In this document: positions 40,421 through 50,300 of the stretch, in pieces
Layout of the letters: each line of letters opens with the position of its first letter
Numbering within the stretch: the stretch's first letter is position 1
Assembly: GCA_964402685.1 (NCBI GenBank)
Contig: CAYODE010000004.1
Location: 1-64,000, forward strand
Direction of reading: 5' to 3'
Source of the DNA: Aestuariivita sp964402685
Lineage (GTDB): Bacteria > Pseudomonadota > Alphaproteobacteria > Rhodobacterales > Rhodobacteraceae
DNA: 64,000 nt
Made by a program: the position numbers and the translations under genes
The notes under the pieces: model-generated
Database searches by the model: none
Seen by the model: only the letters and a program-made list of their open reading frames with translations
Told to the model about the DNA's origin: nothing

Positions 40421-41704
40421 TTACGGCCTTTCATAAACAGGCTGACCTGCCACATAAGTGGCCAGCACGCGGCCTTGCATACGCTGGCCGTCAAAGGGAG
40501 TGTTCTTCGTTTTTGAGTGTAGCGTTTGACGATCGAGTACAAAAGGAACGTCAGGATCAAAGAGCACGAGATCGGCTGGCGCACCGACACTCAACCGGCC
40601 TGCTGGTAGCCCAAGCCGCTTCGCGGGGTTCAATGCCATCGCCCGGAACAGTGTCGGAAGGTCCAGATGGCCCGCGTGGTAGAGGCGCATCGCGGCAGGC
40701 AGAAGTGTTTCAAGCGCCACGGCACCACTTGCGGCTTCTTCAAAGGGCAGCCGTTTGCTTTCCTCGTCTTGCGGCGTGTGCATAGAGGAGATGACGTCGA
40801 TCAGGCCGGACGAAACGGCGTCTACCACTGCTAAACGGTCGTCCTCGGCGCGCAGCGGCGGTTTTACCTTGAAGAACGTGCGGTAGTCGGCCACGTCCAA
40901 TTCGTTCAGCGTGAGATGGTGGATGGAGACACCGGCAGTGATATCGAACCCGTTGCCTTTGGCCCGCTCCAACGCAGGCAGTGCGCGGGCGGTGGTGATC
41001 TGATCGGCATGATACCGTGCGCCGGTCATCTCGATAAGGGCGATATCGCGGTCCAGTCCCATACGCTCCGCCATTGGTGACACGGCTGGGAGTCCGCGCA
41101 GCGAAGCGAATTTTCCCGAGGTCGCTGCGGCGCCTGCGGACAAGCCGGGTTCCTGCGGGTGGGCGATAACAAGCGCGCCGCAAGACCGGGCATAAGTCAG
41201 CGCGCGCGCAAACACTTTGGTATCACGGACGACGTGATCGCAATCGGTGAACGCCACCGCGCCTGCATCCATCAGGAAGCCGATTTCGGTCATTTCACGC
41301 CCGGCGCGGCCTTTGGTCAGTGCAGCCATGGGCAAGACATTAACCGGGGCCGCCTCGTTGGCACGACGTCGCACGAATTCCAGCGTCTCAGGCGTGTCTG
41401 TCGCCGGCGTCGTGTCCGGCCGGGTGATCATTGTCGTCACGCCGCCAGCGGCTGCGGCAAGACCGGCAGAGCGATAGCTTTCCTTGTGACGCTCTCCGGG
41501 TTCGCAGACTTTGACGCCAATATCCACAATGCCGGGGGCAAGGTATTTCGACCGGCAGTCGATGACAGTGTCGCCCTCGGCCACTTCGGTTGGTCCGTTG
41601 CCAGAAGCCTCGATGATACCGGACTTTACACGCAACCACCCTGGGGTGATCGTGCCAGTCTCGGGATTTACGAGCTGGGCATTTTCAAAAAGCGTCGTGA
41701 TCAT
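40421..41704 (-). CDS. pyrC: Dihydroorotase-like protein (PyrC' type, probably inactive)
   Basis: 427 residues from the ATG at 41704 (AAGGAG nine bases upstream). Overall it aligns with type I dihydroorotases: LAPGIVDI, KESYRSAGLAAAAGGVTT, KVKPPLRAEDDRLAV. The metal and catalytic residues are lost: the HxH motif is Gly63-Val-Lys65 (DIGVKVCEPG where DxHVHxREPG is expected), and the TDHAPH motif is SMHTPQ. This is the pattern of PyrC', the noncatalytic dihydroorotase homologue that binds PyrB in Pseudomonas. The operon with pyrB supports the same structural role here. An active dihydroorotase should then exist elsewhere in the genome. Confidence 0.9.
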   Translation of the reverse strand: MITTLFENAQLVNPETGTITPGWLRVKSGIIEASGNGPTEVAEGDTVIDCRSKYLAPGIVDIGVKVCEPGERHKESYRSAGLAAAAGGVTTMITRPDTTPATDTPETLEFVRRRANEAAPVNVLPMAALTKGRAGREMTEIGFLMDAGAVAFTDCDHVVRDTKVFARALTYARSCGALVIAHPQEPGLSAGAAATSGKFASLRGLPAVSPMAERMGLDRDIALIEMTGARYHADQITTARALPALERAKGNGFDITAGVSIHHLTLNELDVADYRTFFKVKPPLRAEDDRLAVVDAVSSGLIDVISSMHTPQDEESKRLPFEEAASGAVALETLLPAAMRLYHAGHLDLPTLFRAMALNPAKRLGLPAGRLSVGAPADLVLFDPDVPFVLDRQTLHSKTKNTPFDGQRMQGRVLATYVAGQPVYERP

Positions 41705-41717
41705 CGCCAACTGCTCC

Positions 41718-41822
41718 TTATCCCGCGATCCAAACCATGATGCCGACGAAAGCGAACATCACAATCAGCGCGATCATGGCCACTCGGCCGGACATCTTGG
41801 GATCTGGTTTGGGGTTCTGCAC
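41718..41822 (-). CDS. Tiny membrane protein between pyrB operon genes
   Basis: 34 residues, GTG start directly after the TGA of the upstream gene and stop TAA overlapping the AAGGAG of pyrC'. The peptide has a polar N terminus (VQNPKPDPKMSGR) and one helix (VAMIALIVMFAFVGIMVWIAG). The exact fit between neighbours and the membrane-protein composition support translation. Function unknown. Confidence 0.6.
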   Translation of the reverse strand: MQNPKPDPKMSGRVAMIALIVMFAFVGIMVWIAG

Positions 41823-42206
41823 TCACAGCGCTCCCTTTATCTTGGCGATGGTGCTTTCGGGATCGGATTGGTATTTGATCAGGTGTTTGTCACCCGTGTG
41901 GGTCACGATTTGGACATAGCCAAACAGCCCCCGCACCTCAGCTATGTTTGACAACGCGATGCGCCGCTCCAGCGGGCCGGTCAAATGATCGTCCTTTATT
42001 TCCCAAACCGCAGCCAATTCTTCCGAGGCCATGTACCAGCCGCGCAAAGCAATGGCCGCAAGGCCCGCAACGGCGCCGGTCCAGACATGGGGGTTATCCA
42101 TGATCCACAAGATCAGCATTGCGCCTCCCATTCCGATTGCAGCCATCCAGGTGTGGCTCCGGATATAGGTGGCCCGATCAGGCGTTATGCGTGTTGGCTG
42201 GGTCAT
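41823..42206 (-). CDS. Conserved membrane protein with PH-like domain
   Basis: 127 residues. Two membrane helices (about 20-55: WMAAIGMGGAMLILWIM and VWTGAVAGLAAIAL) precede a soluble region with EIKDDHLTGPLERRIALSNIAEVRGLFGYVQIVTHTGDKHLIKY, the strand pattern of bacterial PH (YdbT-like) domains. It overlaps the preceding gene by 4 bases and lies in the pyrB-pyrC'-plsY operon. Confidence 0.8.
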   Translation of the reverse strand: MTQPTRITPDRATYIRSHTWMAAIGMGGAMLILWIMDNPHVWTGAVAGLAAIALRGWYMASEELAAVWEIKDDHLTGPLERRIALSNIAEVRGLFGYVQIVTHTGDKHLIKYQSDPESTIAKIKGAL

Positions 42207-42763
42207 GTCACGAGGATCCAGATCACCGCGGCAACGGCTAAGACAAGGGCGGCAATCACCGCACTTCCCATGCGTTGAGCCCGATTGGCTTCGGCTTTCT
42301 GGGTAACCACGGGAGCAGAATGCGGCTTGGCAGCCTCCGACGGGATGTTACCGGTGGAAGACCAGTCAGTTCCAGGCTGATCAAAGCTAGCGATATGGGT
42401 GAGGCTCGCTGTTTCACCCAAAGCAAAGGCTTGGCCTCGGAAGGCCTGCGAGTTCAGCAAAAGTGCGTAACCTTCGAGCGCATCGAGACGGCGTTTGTCT
42501 GATGCGACCGCATCGGCGGCAACATCCAACCCCTCGGTCAAATACCCGCTGAGGCCAAGACCCTGGAGGTCTTCCAAGGGAACCAACTCGGCCCCCTTCG
42601 GGTCAAGACCGTTTGCTCCTGTCAGATCGGTGAGAAGGGCCGGGTCGGGTTGCAAACGATCCGCGCCAGTATCAGGAGGAGCAAAGCGCTGGGCAACTGC
42701 AGCTTCGGATTGATTTACCGCAAAAACGTGAAGCCGTCCGCGTTCATGAGGCTCAACCCGCAT
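42203..42763 (-). CDS. Tail-anchored protein of unknown function in the pyrB operon
   Basis: 186 residues, mostly polar and acidic, with one C-terminal helix (about 166-185, SAVIAALVLAVAAVIWILV). No known domain recognised. It overlaps the pyrB stop (TGATG) and the following gene (ATGA), so translation is coupled on both sides. The C-terminal anchor suggests a cytosolic domain fixed to the inner membrane. Confidence 0.8.
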   Translation of the reverse strand: MRVEPHERGRLHVFAVNQSEAAVAQRFAPPDTGADRLQPDPALLTDLTGANGLDPKGAELVPLEDLQGLGLSGYLTEGLDVAADAVASDKRRLDALEGYALLLNSQAFRGQAFALGETASLTHIASFDQPGTDWSSTGNIPSEAAKPHSAPVVTQKAEANRAQRMGSAVIAALVLAVAAVIWILVT

Positions 42764-43713
42764 CAGGCGGCGTCCCCGGCGCGAGCAGCACGCAGATTCT
42801 GGGCCAACAGGTCCATTGCAGCCATCCGGACCGCTACGCCCATTTCTACCTGCTCCTGAATAACCGAGCGGTTGATATCGTCGGCGATCTCTCCATCGAT
42901 CTCGACACCGCGGTTCATCGGGCCCGGATGCATAACGATTGCATCCTCCTTCGCGTTCGCGAGTTTTTCCGCGTCGAGCCCATAACGATAGAAGTATTCT
43001 CGCTCGGATGGAATAAACCCGCCATCCATCCGCTCTTTTTGAAGGCGCAGCATCATCACGACATCAACGTCTTTGAGCCCTTCTGTCATGTCATCGTAGA
43101 CCTCGACGCCGAATTCGCCGATCTGCGCCGGCATGAGCGTTGGTGGTCCAATGAGCCGGATCCGGCTTTCCATTTTGCCAAGCAAAAGGATGTTCGATCG
43201 TGCGACACGGGAATGCGCGATATCTCCACAAATCGCGATGTTCAGCCGGTGCAAACGGCCTTTCTCCCTGCGGATGGTTAACGCGTCTAGAAGGGCTTGA
43301 GTGGGATGTTCGTGCCTCCCATCACCGGCATTCAGCACGGCGCAGTTGACCTTTTGAGCCAGCAGATCCACGGCGCCGGAGTTTGGGTGACGGACAACCA
43401 ACAGGTCTGGATGCATGGCATTCAACGTCAACGCTGTATCAATCAGCGTCTCTCCCTTTTTTAGGGAGGAGGCCTGCATCGCCATAGTCATCACATCCGC
43501 GCCTAGGCGTTTGCCTGCCAGTTCGAAACTGGCCTGTGTACGGGTGGACGCCTCAAAGAACATATTGATCTGGGTGAGGCCAGACAGAGCTTCGGAATGC
43601 TTGTTGGATTGCCGATTGAAATCGACGTAGCTGTCGGCGAGGTCCAGGACAGATTGAATATCGGGAGGGCTAAGCGGTTCGATCCCCAGAAGGTGACGAT
43701 GCGCGAAGGACAT
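42763..43713 (-). CDS. pyrB: Aspartate carbamoyltransferase catalytic subunit
   Basis: 316 residues from the ATG at 43713; the open frame runs 34 codons further without support. It forms carbamoyl-aspartate in pyrimidine synthesis. The carbamoyl phosphate motif is EASTRTQASFELAGKRLGAD; others are HPTQALLDALTI and VVMMLRLQKERM. No regulatory pyrI is present; the PyrB-PyrC' pairing seen in Pseudomonas and other bacteria is likely. First gene of a six-gene operon ending in plsY. Confidence 0.97.
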   Translation of the reverse strand: MSFAHRHLLGIEPLSPPDIQSVLDLADSYVDFNRQSNKHSEALSGLTQINMFFEASTRTQASFELAGKRLGADVMTMAMQASSLKKGETLIDTALTLNAMHPDLLVVRHPNSGAVDLLAQKVNCAVLNAGDGRHEHPTQALLDALTIRREKGRLHRLNIAICGDIAHSRVARSNILLLGKMESRIRLIGPPTLMPAQIGEFGVEVYDDMTEGLKDVDVVMMLRLQKERMDGGFIPSEREYFYRYGLDAEKLANAKEDAIVMHPGPMNRGVEIDGEIADDINRSVIQEQVEMGVAVRMAAMDLLAQNLRAARAGDAA

Positions 43714-43813
43714 GTACAAGTGCTCTCCCGTGCCGGTTTCTGCCTTATAGGAAGCGTTTGAGAAACGGGCAAGCGGGGTTTCTGTCGCGCGAAGAGGGAG
43801 ATAGTTTCGGCGC

Positions 43814-44581
43814 ATGGAATCAGCAACCGATCCTTATATGACCCGCCAGGCATTGGAGTGGCTGATAGAGCTGGGTGCGGATGAGGCCATCGGGGATGCC
43901 CCGGTGGACCGCTATACGCTGGCCGAAAAGCAAAAGCCGGACTCTTCGAAAAAGACTGCGATTGTGGAACCGGTGGCATCTCCGGTCGACGACATTGATC
44001 CCGTGGCCGCCGCACGCGATGCTGCCAACAGCGCCGCGGATCTGGAAGGGTTGAAGGCGGCATTGGGCGCGTTTGAGCATTGCGAGCTCAAGCGCGGCGC
44101 GCGCAATCTGGTCTTTGCTGACGGAACCCCCGGTGCGCGGGTGATGATCATCGGCGAGGCCCCTGGCCGGGACGAAGATCGCGAGGGGCGACCGTTCGTC
44201 GGTCGGGCAGGACAGCTTCTGGACCGCATGTTGGCCGCGATTGATCTCAATCGCGAGAGCTCAGTCTATATCACCAACGTGCTCCCATGGCGGCCACCGC
44301 AAAACCGTGATCCCAAACCGGACGAGATCGCCATGATGCAGCCCTTTCTGCGCCGTCATGTCGAACTGGCCGCTCCGGATGTCCTTGTGGTCATGGGCAA
44401 CATCAGCTGTCAGGCCGTACTGGGCAAGCGCGGGATTACTCGTTTGCGCGGGCAGTGGGCGGAAGCGTTCGAAAAACCGGTTTTGCCAATGTTTCACCCG
44501 GCTTACTTGCTGCGCCAACCCGCGATGAAGCGAGAAACCTGGGCGGATCTTTTGGAATTGAAGGCGCGTCTGACCCCATGA
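43814..44581 (+). CDS. Uracil-DNA glycosylase family protein (family 4-like, Fe-S ligands incomplete)
   Basis: 255 residues. The catalytic core matches family 4/5 glycosylases: MIIGEAPGRDEDREGRPFVGRAGQLLDRML (motif 1), YITNVLPWRPPQNRDPKPDEI and HPAYLLRQP (motif 3). The [4Fe-4S] ligands of thermophilic family 4 enzymes are mostly missing: the usual CxxC before motif 1 is FEHC, and the Cys after the PxxEI element is Met (EIAMMQPFL). The N-terminal 80 residues are a variable extension. It should excise uracil from DNA; cluster loss is probably lineage-wide. Overlaps the LysE gene by 4 bases. Confidence 0.88.
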   Translation: MESATDPYMTRQALEWLIELGADEAIGDAPVDRYTLAEKQKPDSSKKTAIVEPVASPVDDIDPVAAARDAANSAADLEGLKAALGAFEHCELKRGARNLVFADGTPGARVMIIGEAPGRDEDREGRPFVGRAGQLLDRMLAAIDLNRESSVYITNVLPWRPPQNRDPKPDEIAMMQPFLRRHVELAAPDVLVVMGNISCQAVLGKRGITRLRGQWAEAFEKPVLPMFHPAYLLRQPAMKRETWADLLELKARLTP

Positions 44582-45204
44582 TTGATCCTGTTGTTCTTTT
44601 GGCATTCATTCCGGCGGCGCTCGCATTAAACCTGACGCCTGGGGCGGACATGATGTTTTGTCTGGGGCAGGGGTTGCGGGCCGGATCGCGACCCGCCATT
44701 GCGGCCAGTGCCAGTGCCGGTGTCGCCGCCGGGGGAATGGTGCATGTCACCCTTGCCGGGCTTGGTCTAAGCGCCGTCGTCGCCGCGATACCTTGGGCTT
44801 TCGACGTGATACGCTGGGTGGGTGTGGCCTATCTTCTCTATCTTGCATGGGGCGCCTTTCGGAATGGTGCTGTAGCGGCGGGGACAGAAGGGGTTCAGAC
44901 GGCCAAAGCTTTCCAGTCAGGGCTTTATGTAAACCTTACCAATCCCAAGGTGATCCTGTTCGTTCTGGCCTTTATCCCTCAATTTGTTGACCCGATGGCC
45001 GGGCCGGTCTTACTACAGTTCCTCATTTTTGGCGCGATCATTGGCTTGGGTGGTTTCCTTATCAACGGAGCCGTCGGGGTCTTTGCAGGTGGTGCTGGGC
45101 GCCTACTTACGGGCTCGCCGAAGGTCGGTCGGGTGCTCGGGTATGTGAGTGGAACGATCTTTGCCGGTCTCGCAGTCCGATTGGCAGTTTTGGAGAGTGG
45201 ATAA
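44578..45204 (+). CDS. LysE family exporter
   Basis: 208 residues from the ATG at 44578, overlapping the UDG stop (ATGA). Six helices of the LysE/RhtB type with the signature LAFIPAALALNLTPGADMMFCLGQGLRAGSRPA at the start and SGLYVNLTNPKVILFVLAFIPQF in the middle. It probably exports amino acids such as lysine, threonine or homoserine lactone. Shares one base with moaB. Confidence 0.92.
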   Translation: MIDPVVLLAFIPAALALNLTPGADMMFCLGQGLRAGSRPAIAASASAGVAAGGMVHVTLAGLGLSAVVAAIPWAFDVIRWVGVAYLLYLAWGAFRNGAVAAGTEGVQTAKAFQSGLYVNLTNPKVILFVLAFIPQFVDPMAGPVLLQFLIFGAIIGLGGFLINGAVGVFAGGAGRLLTGSPKVGRVLGYVSGTIFAGLAVRLAVLESG

Positions 45205-45746
45205 TGTCACGAATTGACGAAAGCATGGAGTTTATTCCGATCCGGATCGCAGTTCTGACAGTATCCGATACGCGCGATCTGGCAGAAGATCGGTCTGGTC
45301 AGGTTCTGGTTGATCGCATCGAAAAGGCAGGCCATGTCCTGGCAGCGCGCATGATCTTGCGCGATGAGCGGGAGGAGATTGCAGATCAATTGCGTAGATG
45401 GGCGGCGGATCCCCAGATCGACGTGGTGATTTCAACTGGAGGAACCGGACTGACGGGTCGCGATGTCACGGTCGAGGCGCATCGTGACGTGTATGAAAAG
45501 GAAATTGATGCCTTTGGCACCGTCTTCACCATCGTTTCGATGAAGAAAATCGGAACCTCTGCCGTGCAATCTCGCGCGACGGGCGGGGTCGCCGACGGCA
45601 CCTATATGTTTGCGCTTCCTGGTAGTCCCGGAGCTTGTAAAGACGCATGGGATGAAATCCTAGAATATCAGCTCGATTACCGGCATAGGCCCTGCAATTT
45701 CGTCGAGATTCTGCCGCGCTTGGATGAACATCACCGGCGCAAATAG
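45204..45746 (+). CDS. moaB: Molybdenum cofactor biosynthesis protein B
   Basis: 180 residues of the MogA/MoaB fold. Blocks include IRIAVLTVSDTRDLAEDRSGQVLVDRI, ISTGGTGLTGRDVTVEA and ALPGSPGACKDAWDEIL. It adenylylates molybdopterin before molybdate insertion by MoeA, or is a non-catalytic relative in some species. Its A base is the last base of the LysE stop codon. A small hairpin follows. Confidence 0.95.
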   Translation: MSRIDESMEFIPIRIAVLTVSDTRDLAEDRSGQVLVDRIEKAGHVLAARMILRDEREEIADQLRRWAADPQIDVVISTGGTGLTGRDVTVEAHRDVYEKEIDAFGTVFTIVSMKKIGTSAVQSRATGGVADGTYMFALPGSPGACKDAWDEILEYQLDYRHRPCNFVEILPRLDEHHRRK

Positions 45747-45770
45747 AAAAATTTCGACGGAAGCCGCACA

Positions 45771-45789
45771 CAAAGACGTTAAGGTCTTT
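45771..45789 (+). terminator. Hairpin after moaB
   Basis: CAAAGAC-GTTAA-GTCTTTG, perfect 7-bp stem and 5-nt loop, 24 nt after the moaB stop. A T-rich stretch follows about 10 bases later. Possible terminator before the RND operon. Confidence 0.45.
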
Positions 45790-45855
45790 GAGTCTTGGTA
45801 TTTTTCTGGCTCTCGCTACGTTAATAGAACCGCCAAGCCGGTGGAGTGAATTTGT

Positions 45856-47310
45856 ATGCGCTTTTTGCGTCAAAGCCTTGTTGGATTGTTTCTGGCAGCC
45901 CTGACCCTGGGTTTGTTGGCCTATGCGGCGCAGTTGATTGGTGGCGCCGTACAAGAACGCATGTCTGATGAACGAGCGGCACCGCCGGCGCGGGAACGTG
46001 TTTTCGCAGTCAGCGTGACCCAAGCTGTACCGGGGCGCGAGACGCCTGTTTTGCAAACCTTTGGCGAGGTGCAAAGCCGCCGTACGCTGGAACTGCGTAG
46101 TGCCGTTGGCGGGCGGATCGTGCAATTAGCGTCCGAATTCACCGAAGGGGGTGTTGTGCGCGCCGGGCAACTTCTGGTGCAGATTGACCCAGCTAAACCG
46201 CAGGCGGCATTGGACAGTGCCACAAGCGATCTACGTGATGCTCAAGCGGAGGTGCGCGATGCAGATCGCTCATTGATCCTGGCACGGGACGAGGTGTCGG
46301 CTGCGCAGGAACAGGCGGAGCTTCGGGAGCGCGCCTTTGCGCGTCAAAAAGATCTGGGCGCGCGTGGAGTTGGGACTTTGGCCGCGATCGAAGCGGCTGA
46401 ACTCGCAGCGGCGCAGGCGCGCCAATCAGTGTTGTCGCGCCGGATTGCGCTGGCGCAAGCCGAGGCGCGGGTCGATCAGGCTGCCACGCGATTGTCGCGG
46501 GCCGAGATTGCTTTGGCGCAGGCCGAACTGGATTTGGCAGATACCGAGATTTATGCGGCATTCGACGGTACGTTGAGCAACGTGAACCTTGTTGAGGGTC
46601 GCCTTGTCGCACCAAATGAACAACTGGCCGAACTTGTTGACCCCACTGAACTTGAAGCGGCGTTTCGCGTGTCTACCAGCCAATATGCGCGTTTGCTGGA
46701 CGCTGGCGGGACACTTATCCCAGCACCGGTGACGATCACGATTGAAGGTGCCGGTACGCAACTCTCGGCCCAGGGCATCGTTAGTCGGGACAGTGCAGGT
46801 GCCGGCGACATGCAAACCGGGCGCTTGATTTATGCCACGTTGGACGAAACACACGGATTTAAGCCCGGCGATTTTGTGATTGTTCGTGTCACCGAGCCGC
46901 CTGTCGATCAAGTCGTTCGATTGCCCGCGTCCGCATATGATGCTGACGGAACGGTACTGGTTCTGTCTGGTGATGAACGGCTTGAAGCACTGCCAGTAGT
47001 TTTGGTGCGGAGGCAAGGTGACGATGTGCTCGTACGCGGGGCAGGTTTAGCAGGCCGCGAAGTGGTGCGAGCGCGCACACCTTTGTTGGGGCCAGGTATT
47101 CAAGTACGTCCGCTGCGAGGAGAAGCCGTCGTCCCAGAAGAAAGGGCGATGCTTGAACTGGACGCGGAGCGCCGGGCACGCCTGGTCGCTTTTGTCGAGG
47201 GCAACACGCGGCTGCCGGAAGCGGCAAAGACCCGGATCCTGAATCAGCTGGCCCAGGAACAGGTCCCGGCACAGATGGTTGAACGAATCGAATCCCGGAT
47301 GGGAGGTTAG
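45856..47310 (+). CDS. RND efflux periplasmic adaptor (membrane fusion protein)
   Basis: 484 residues. An N-terminal membrane anchor (about 5-30) is followed by a beta-barrel/lipoyl half-motif (TFGEVQSRRTLELRSAVGGRIVQLASEFTEGGVVRAGQLLVQIDP), a long alpha-hairpin (about 110-230) rich in Ala/Arg/Gln, and the second lipoyl half (DLADTEIYAAFDGTLSNVNLVEGRLVAPNEQLAELVDP). HlyD/AcrA family. The permease gene follows after 5 bases. No outer membrane factor is encoded nearby, so a TolC from elsewhere must complete the pump. Confidence 0.93.
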   Translation: MRFLRQSLVGLFLAALTLGLLAYAAQLIGGAVQERMSDERAAPPARERVFAVSVTQAVPGRETPVLQTFGEVQSRRTLELRSAVGGRIVQLASEFTEGGVVRAGQLLVQIDPAKPQAALDSATSDLRDAQAEVRDADRSLILARDEVSAAQEQAELRERAFARQKDLGARGVGTLAAIEAAELAAAQARQSVLSRRIALAQAEARVDQAATRLSRAEIALAQAELDLADTEIYAAFDGTLSNVNLVEGRLVAPNEQLAELVDPTELEAAFRVSTSQYARLLDAGGTLIPAPVTITIEGAGTQLSAQGIVSRDSAGAGDMQTGRLIYATLDETHGFKPGDFVIVRVTEPPVDQVVRLPASAYDADGTVLVLSGDERLEALPVVLVRRQGDDVLVRGAGLAGREVVRARTPLLGPGIQVRPLRGEAVVPEERAMLELDAERRARLVAFVEGNTRLPEAAKTRILNQLAQEQVPAQMVERIESRMGG

Positions 47311-47315
47311 GTCCC

Positions 47316-50300
47316 ATGCCCCGCGAGATTCCACGAGCCGCGGGCGGGATGCTGTCCTACTTCACGCGCCACCGCACGGTCGCGAATTTGTTGCTGATCG
47401 TTTTGCTGGTGTTGGGATTGGCCACCATTCCCAATATGCGGGCACAGTTCTTCCCCGATGTCATTGTCGACAACGTGACCGTCAATGTTGAATGGGAAGG
47501 CGCAGGGCCCGAAGACGTTGACGGAGCGATCGTTCAAACGTTAGAGCCCACGCTTTTGGCGGTGGACGGGGTCGAAAGCTCATCTTCATTGTCTCGCGAA
47601 GGGCAGGCCACCATCACCTTGGACTTTGAGCCCGGCTGGGACATGGCGCGCGCCGCCGACGATGTTCAGTCGGCAGTCGATGCGATCACCACTCTTCCCG
47701 ATGAGGCTGAAGAACCACGTGTTCGGCGCGGGGCCTGGCGTGATCGAGTGACCGATCTTGTGATTACCGGGCCTGTGGAGCCCGAACAACTGTCGCTTTA
47801 TGCTGACGAAATGGTCGTGCGCCTTTTTGCCGTGGGCGTTACCCGAACGACCATTCGCGGGATCGCCGCACCGGAAACCTTGATTGAGGTCCCTTCCGCA
47901 AAGTTAATCGAACATGACGTGTCTATGACGCAGATTGCCGAAGCCATCGCGGCGGAGGTCGATGCGGACCCGGCAGGCGATGTGTCCGGTGCGAATGCGC
48001 GTGTCCGCACGGGAGTCGAAAAGCGTACTCCCGATGCAATTGCAGGCATTGTACTACGTTCGAACCCGGATGGGTCCAAGCTAACCGTAGGGGATGTCGC
48101 GCGGATCCGTGTCGAAGGCCCTGATCGAGAGCGCGCTTACTATGTAGGCGAGGATTCCGCTCTTTCGATCCGCGTTGACAGATCCGACCAGGGTGATGCC
48201 ATCGGTATTCAACGCACCGTCGAAGAAGTGGCCGAGCAGATGCAGGCCAGCTTGCCGCAGGGTGTCACCGTCGAGCTGATCCGCACCCGGGCCGAGGCCA
48301 TTTCAGGCCGATTGAACATCCTGTTGGACAACGGACTGGTGGGTCTTGGACTAGTCCTGGCCCTCCTGTTTCTTTTCCTAAACGCACGTACGGCTTTTTG
48401 GGTGGCTGCTGGGATCCCGGCGGCGATGTGTGCCGCGATTGCCCTGATGTATGCAGGCGGTTTGACGATCAACATGGTCAGCCTTTTCGGGCTGATCATT
48501 ACCCTTGGTATCGTCGTTGATGATGCCATCGTTGTCGGGGAACACGCCGATTACCGCTATCGTGTCTTGGGTGAACATCCGTATCAGGCTGCCGAAAATG
48601 CCGCCCGGCGCATGGCGATGCCTGTCTTTGCGGCCACACTGACCACGATCATCGCCTTCTTTGGGCTTGTGGCCATTGGTGGCCGGTTTGGTGATCTTAT
48701 CCGCGATATCCCGTTCACCGTAATTGCGGTTCTTGCCGCCTCATTGGTTGAGTGTTTCTTGATCCTGCCGCATCACATGGCACATGCCTTGATGAAGGCA
48801 GAGGACGAACGCTGGTATGATGTGCCCAGCCGTGTCGTGAACGCGGGGTTCCGCTGGATGCGCGACACTCTGTTCCGTCCCTTAGTGCGTTGGGTGATCC
48901 ATCTTCGCTACGTGGTGGTAGCTACCGTGATCGTCATCCTGGCAAGCCAGATTGCCGTGTTTATTCGTGGCGATGTTCAATGGCGGTTCTTCAACGCGCC
49001 GGAACGCGGTTCTATTACAGGCAATTTCGCCATGGCCGAAGGAGCCACGCGTGCCGACAGTCTGGCAATGATGCAAGAGCTGCAACGCGCCACAGAAGAG
49101 TTGGGTGCGCAATACGCGGCGGAACATGGAACGAACCCGATCGATTACGTGATCGCCGAGATCGGTGGCAACGCGGGACGCGGTCTGGGAGGCGTCGAAG
49201 CAAAGGACAGGGATCTGCTGGGTGGCATTTCGATTGAACTGATCGATGCGGATTTGCGACCATATTCCAGCTTTGCCTTTGTGGCGGACCTGCAAGACGC
49301 CGTGCGTCGCCACCCTCTCGTGGAAACCGTAAGTTTCCGCGGTTGGCGGTCGGGTCCCGGTGGTGACGCGTTGGATGTTCAGTTCTATGGCGCCGAGGTT
49401 GATACCTTGAAGGCGGCAAGCCAGGATCTGCAAGCGGCGCTGCTACGTTATCCGGAAGTGTCTGCCGTTGAGGACAATCTGGCCTATGACAAGGAAGAAT
49501 TGATCCTCGATCTTACGGCCCAGGGGCAGGCTTTGGGCTTTACGATCGACACGTTAGGCCGGGCATTACGCGCCCGCCTAAACGGGTTGGAAGCTGCGAC
49601 CTATCCTGATGGCCCGCGCAGCGCGTCGATCCGGGTGGAATTGCCGACAGGCGAATTGACCGCTGATTTTCTTGAACGCACGCAAATGCGCACGCCCGAC
49701 GGCAACTATGTTCCTCTTGCCGATTTGGTGACAGTAGAACAGCGCACCGGATTTTCGACTGTCCGGCGTGAGAATGGCATTAGGTTGATATCGGTTTCTG
49801 GTGACATCTCTGAGGACGATCCTGCCCGTGCGGAAGAAATTGTGCAGGTTTTGGAAAACGAGATCCTTCCCACGATTGCGAGCGAACGGCAGGTGGAATG
49901 GCGGTTGTCCGGGCTGAGCGAGGATGAAGACGAGTTTCTGTCCGACGCGTTGACGGGTCTCATCTTGTGTCTGACTGGGATTTACCTTGTCCTGGCTTGG
50001 GTGTTTTCCAGCTGGACACGTCCTATGGTGGTCATGGCAATCATTCCATTCGGCCTTGTCGGCACAATCTACGGCCACGCCGTTTGGGATGTCCCGCTCA
50101 GTATGTTCACGGTCGTCGGCCTTTTGGGTATGACTGGGATCATCATCAACGATTCAATCGTGTTGGTGACGACAATTGACGACTATGCCAAAGATCGTGG
50201 TCTGATCCCGTCTATCATCGATGCCACAGCAGACAGGTTACGCCCGGTCTTGCTGACCACGCTAACCACAGTGCTGGGTCTAACCCCTTTGTTGTACGAG

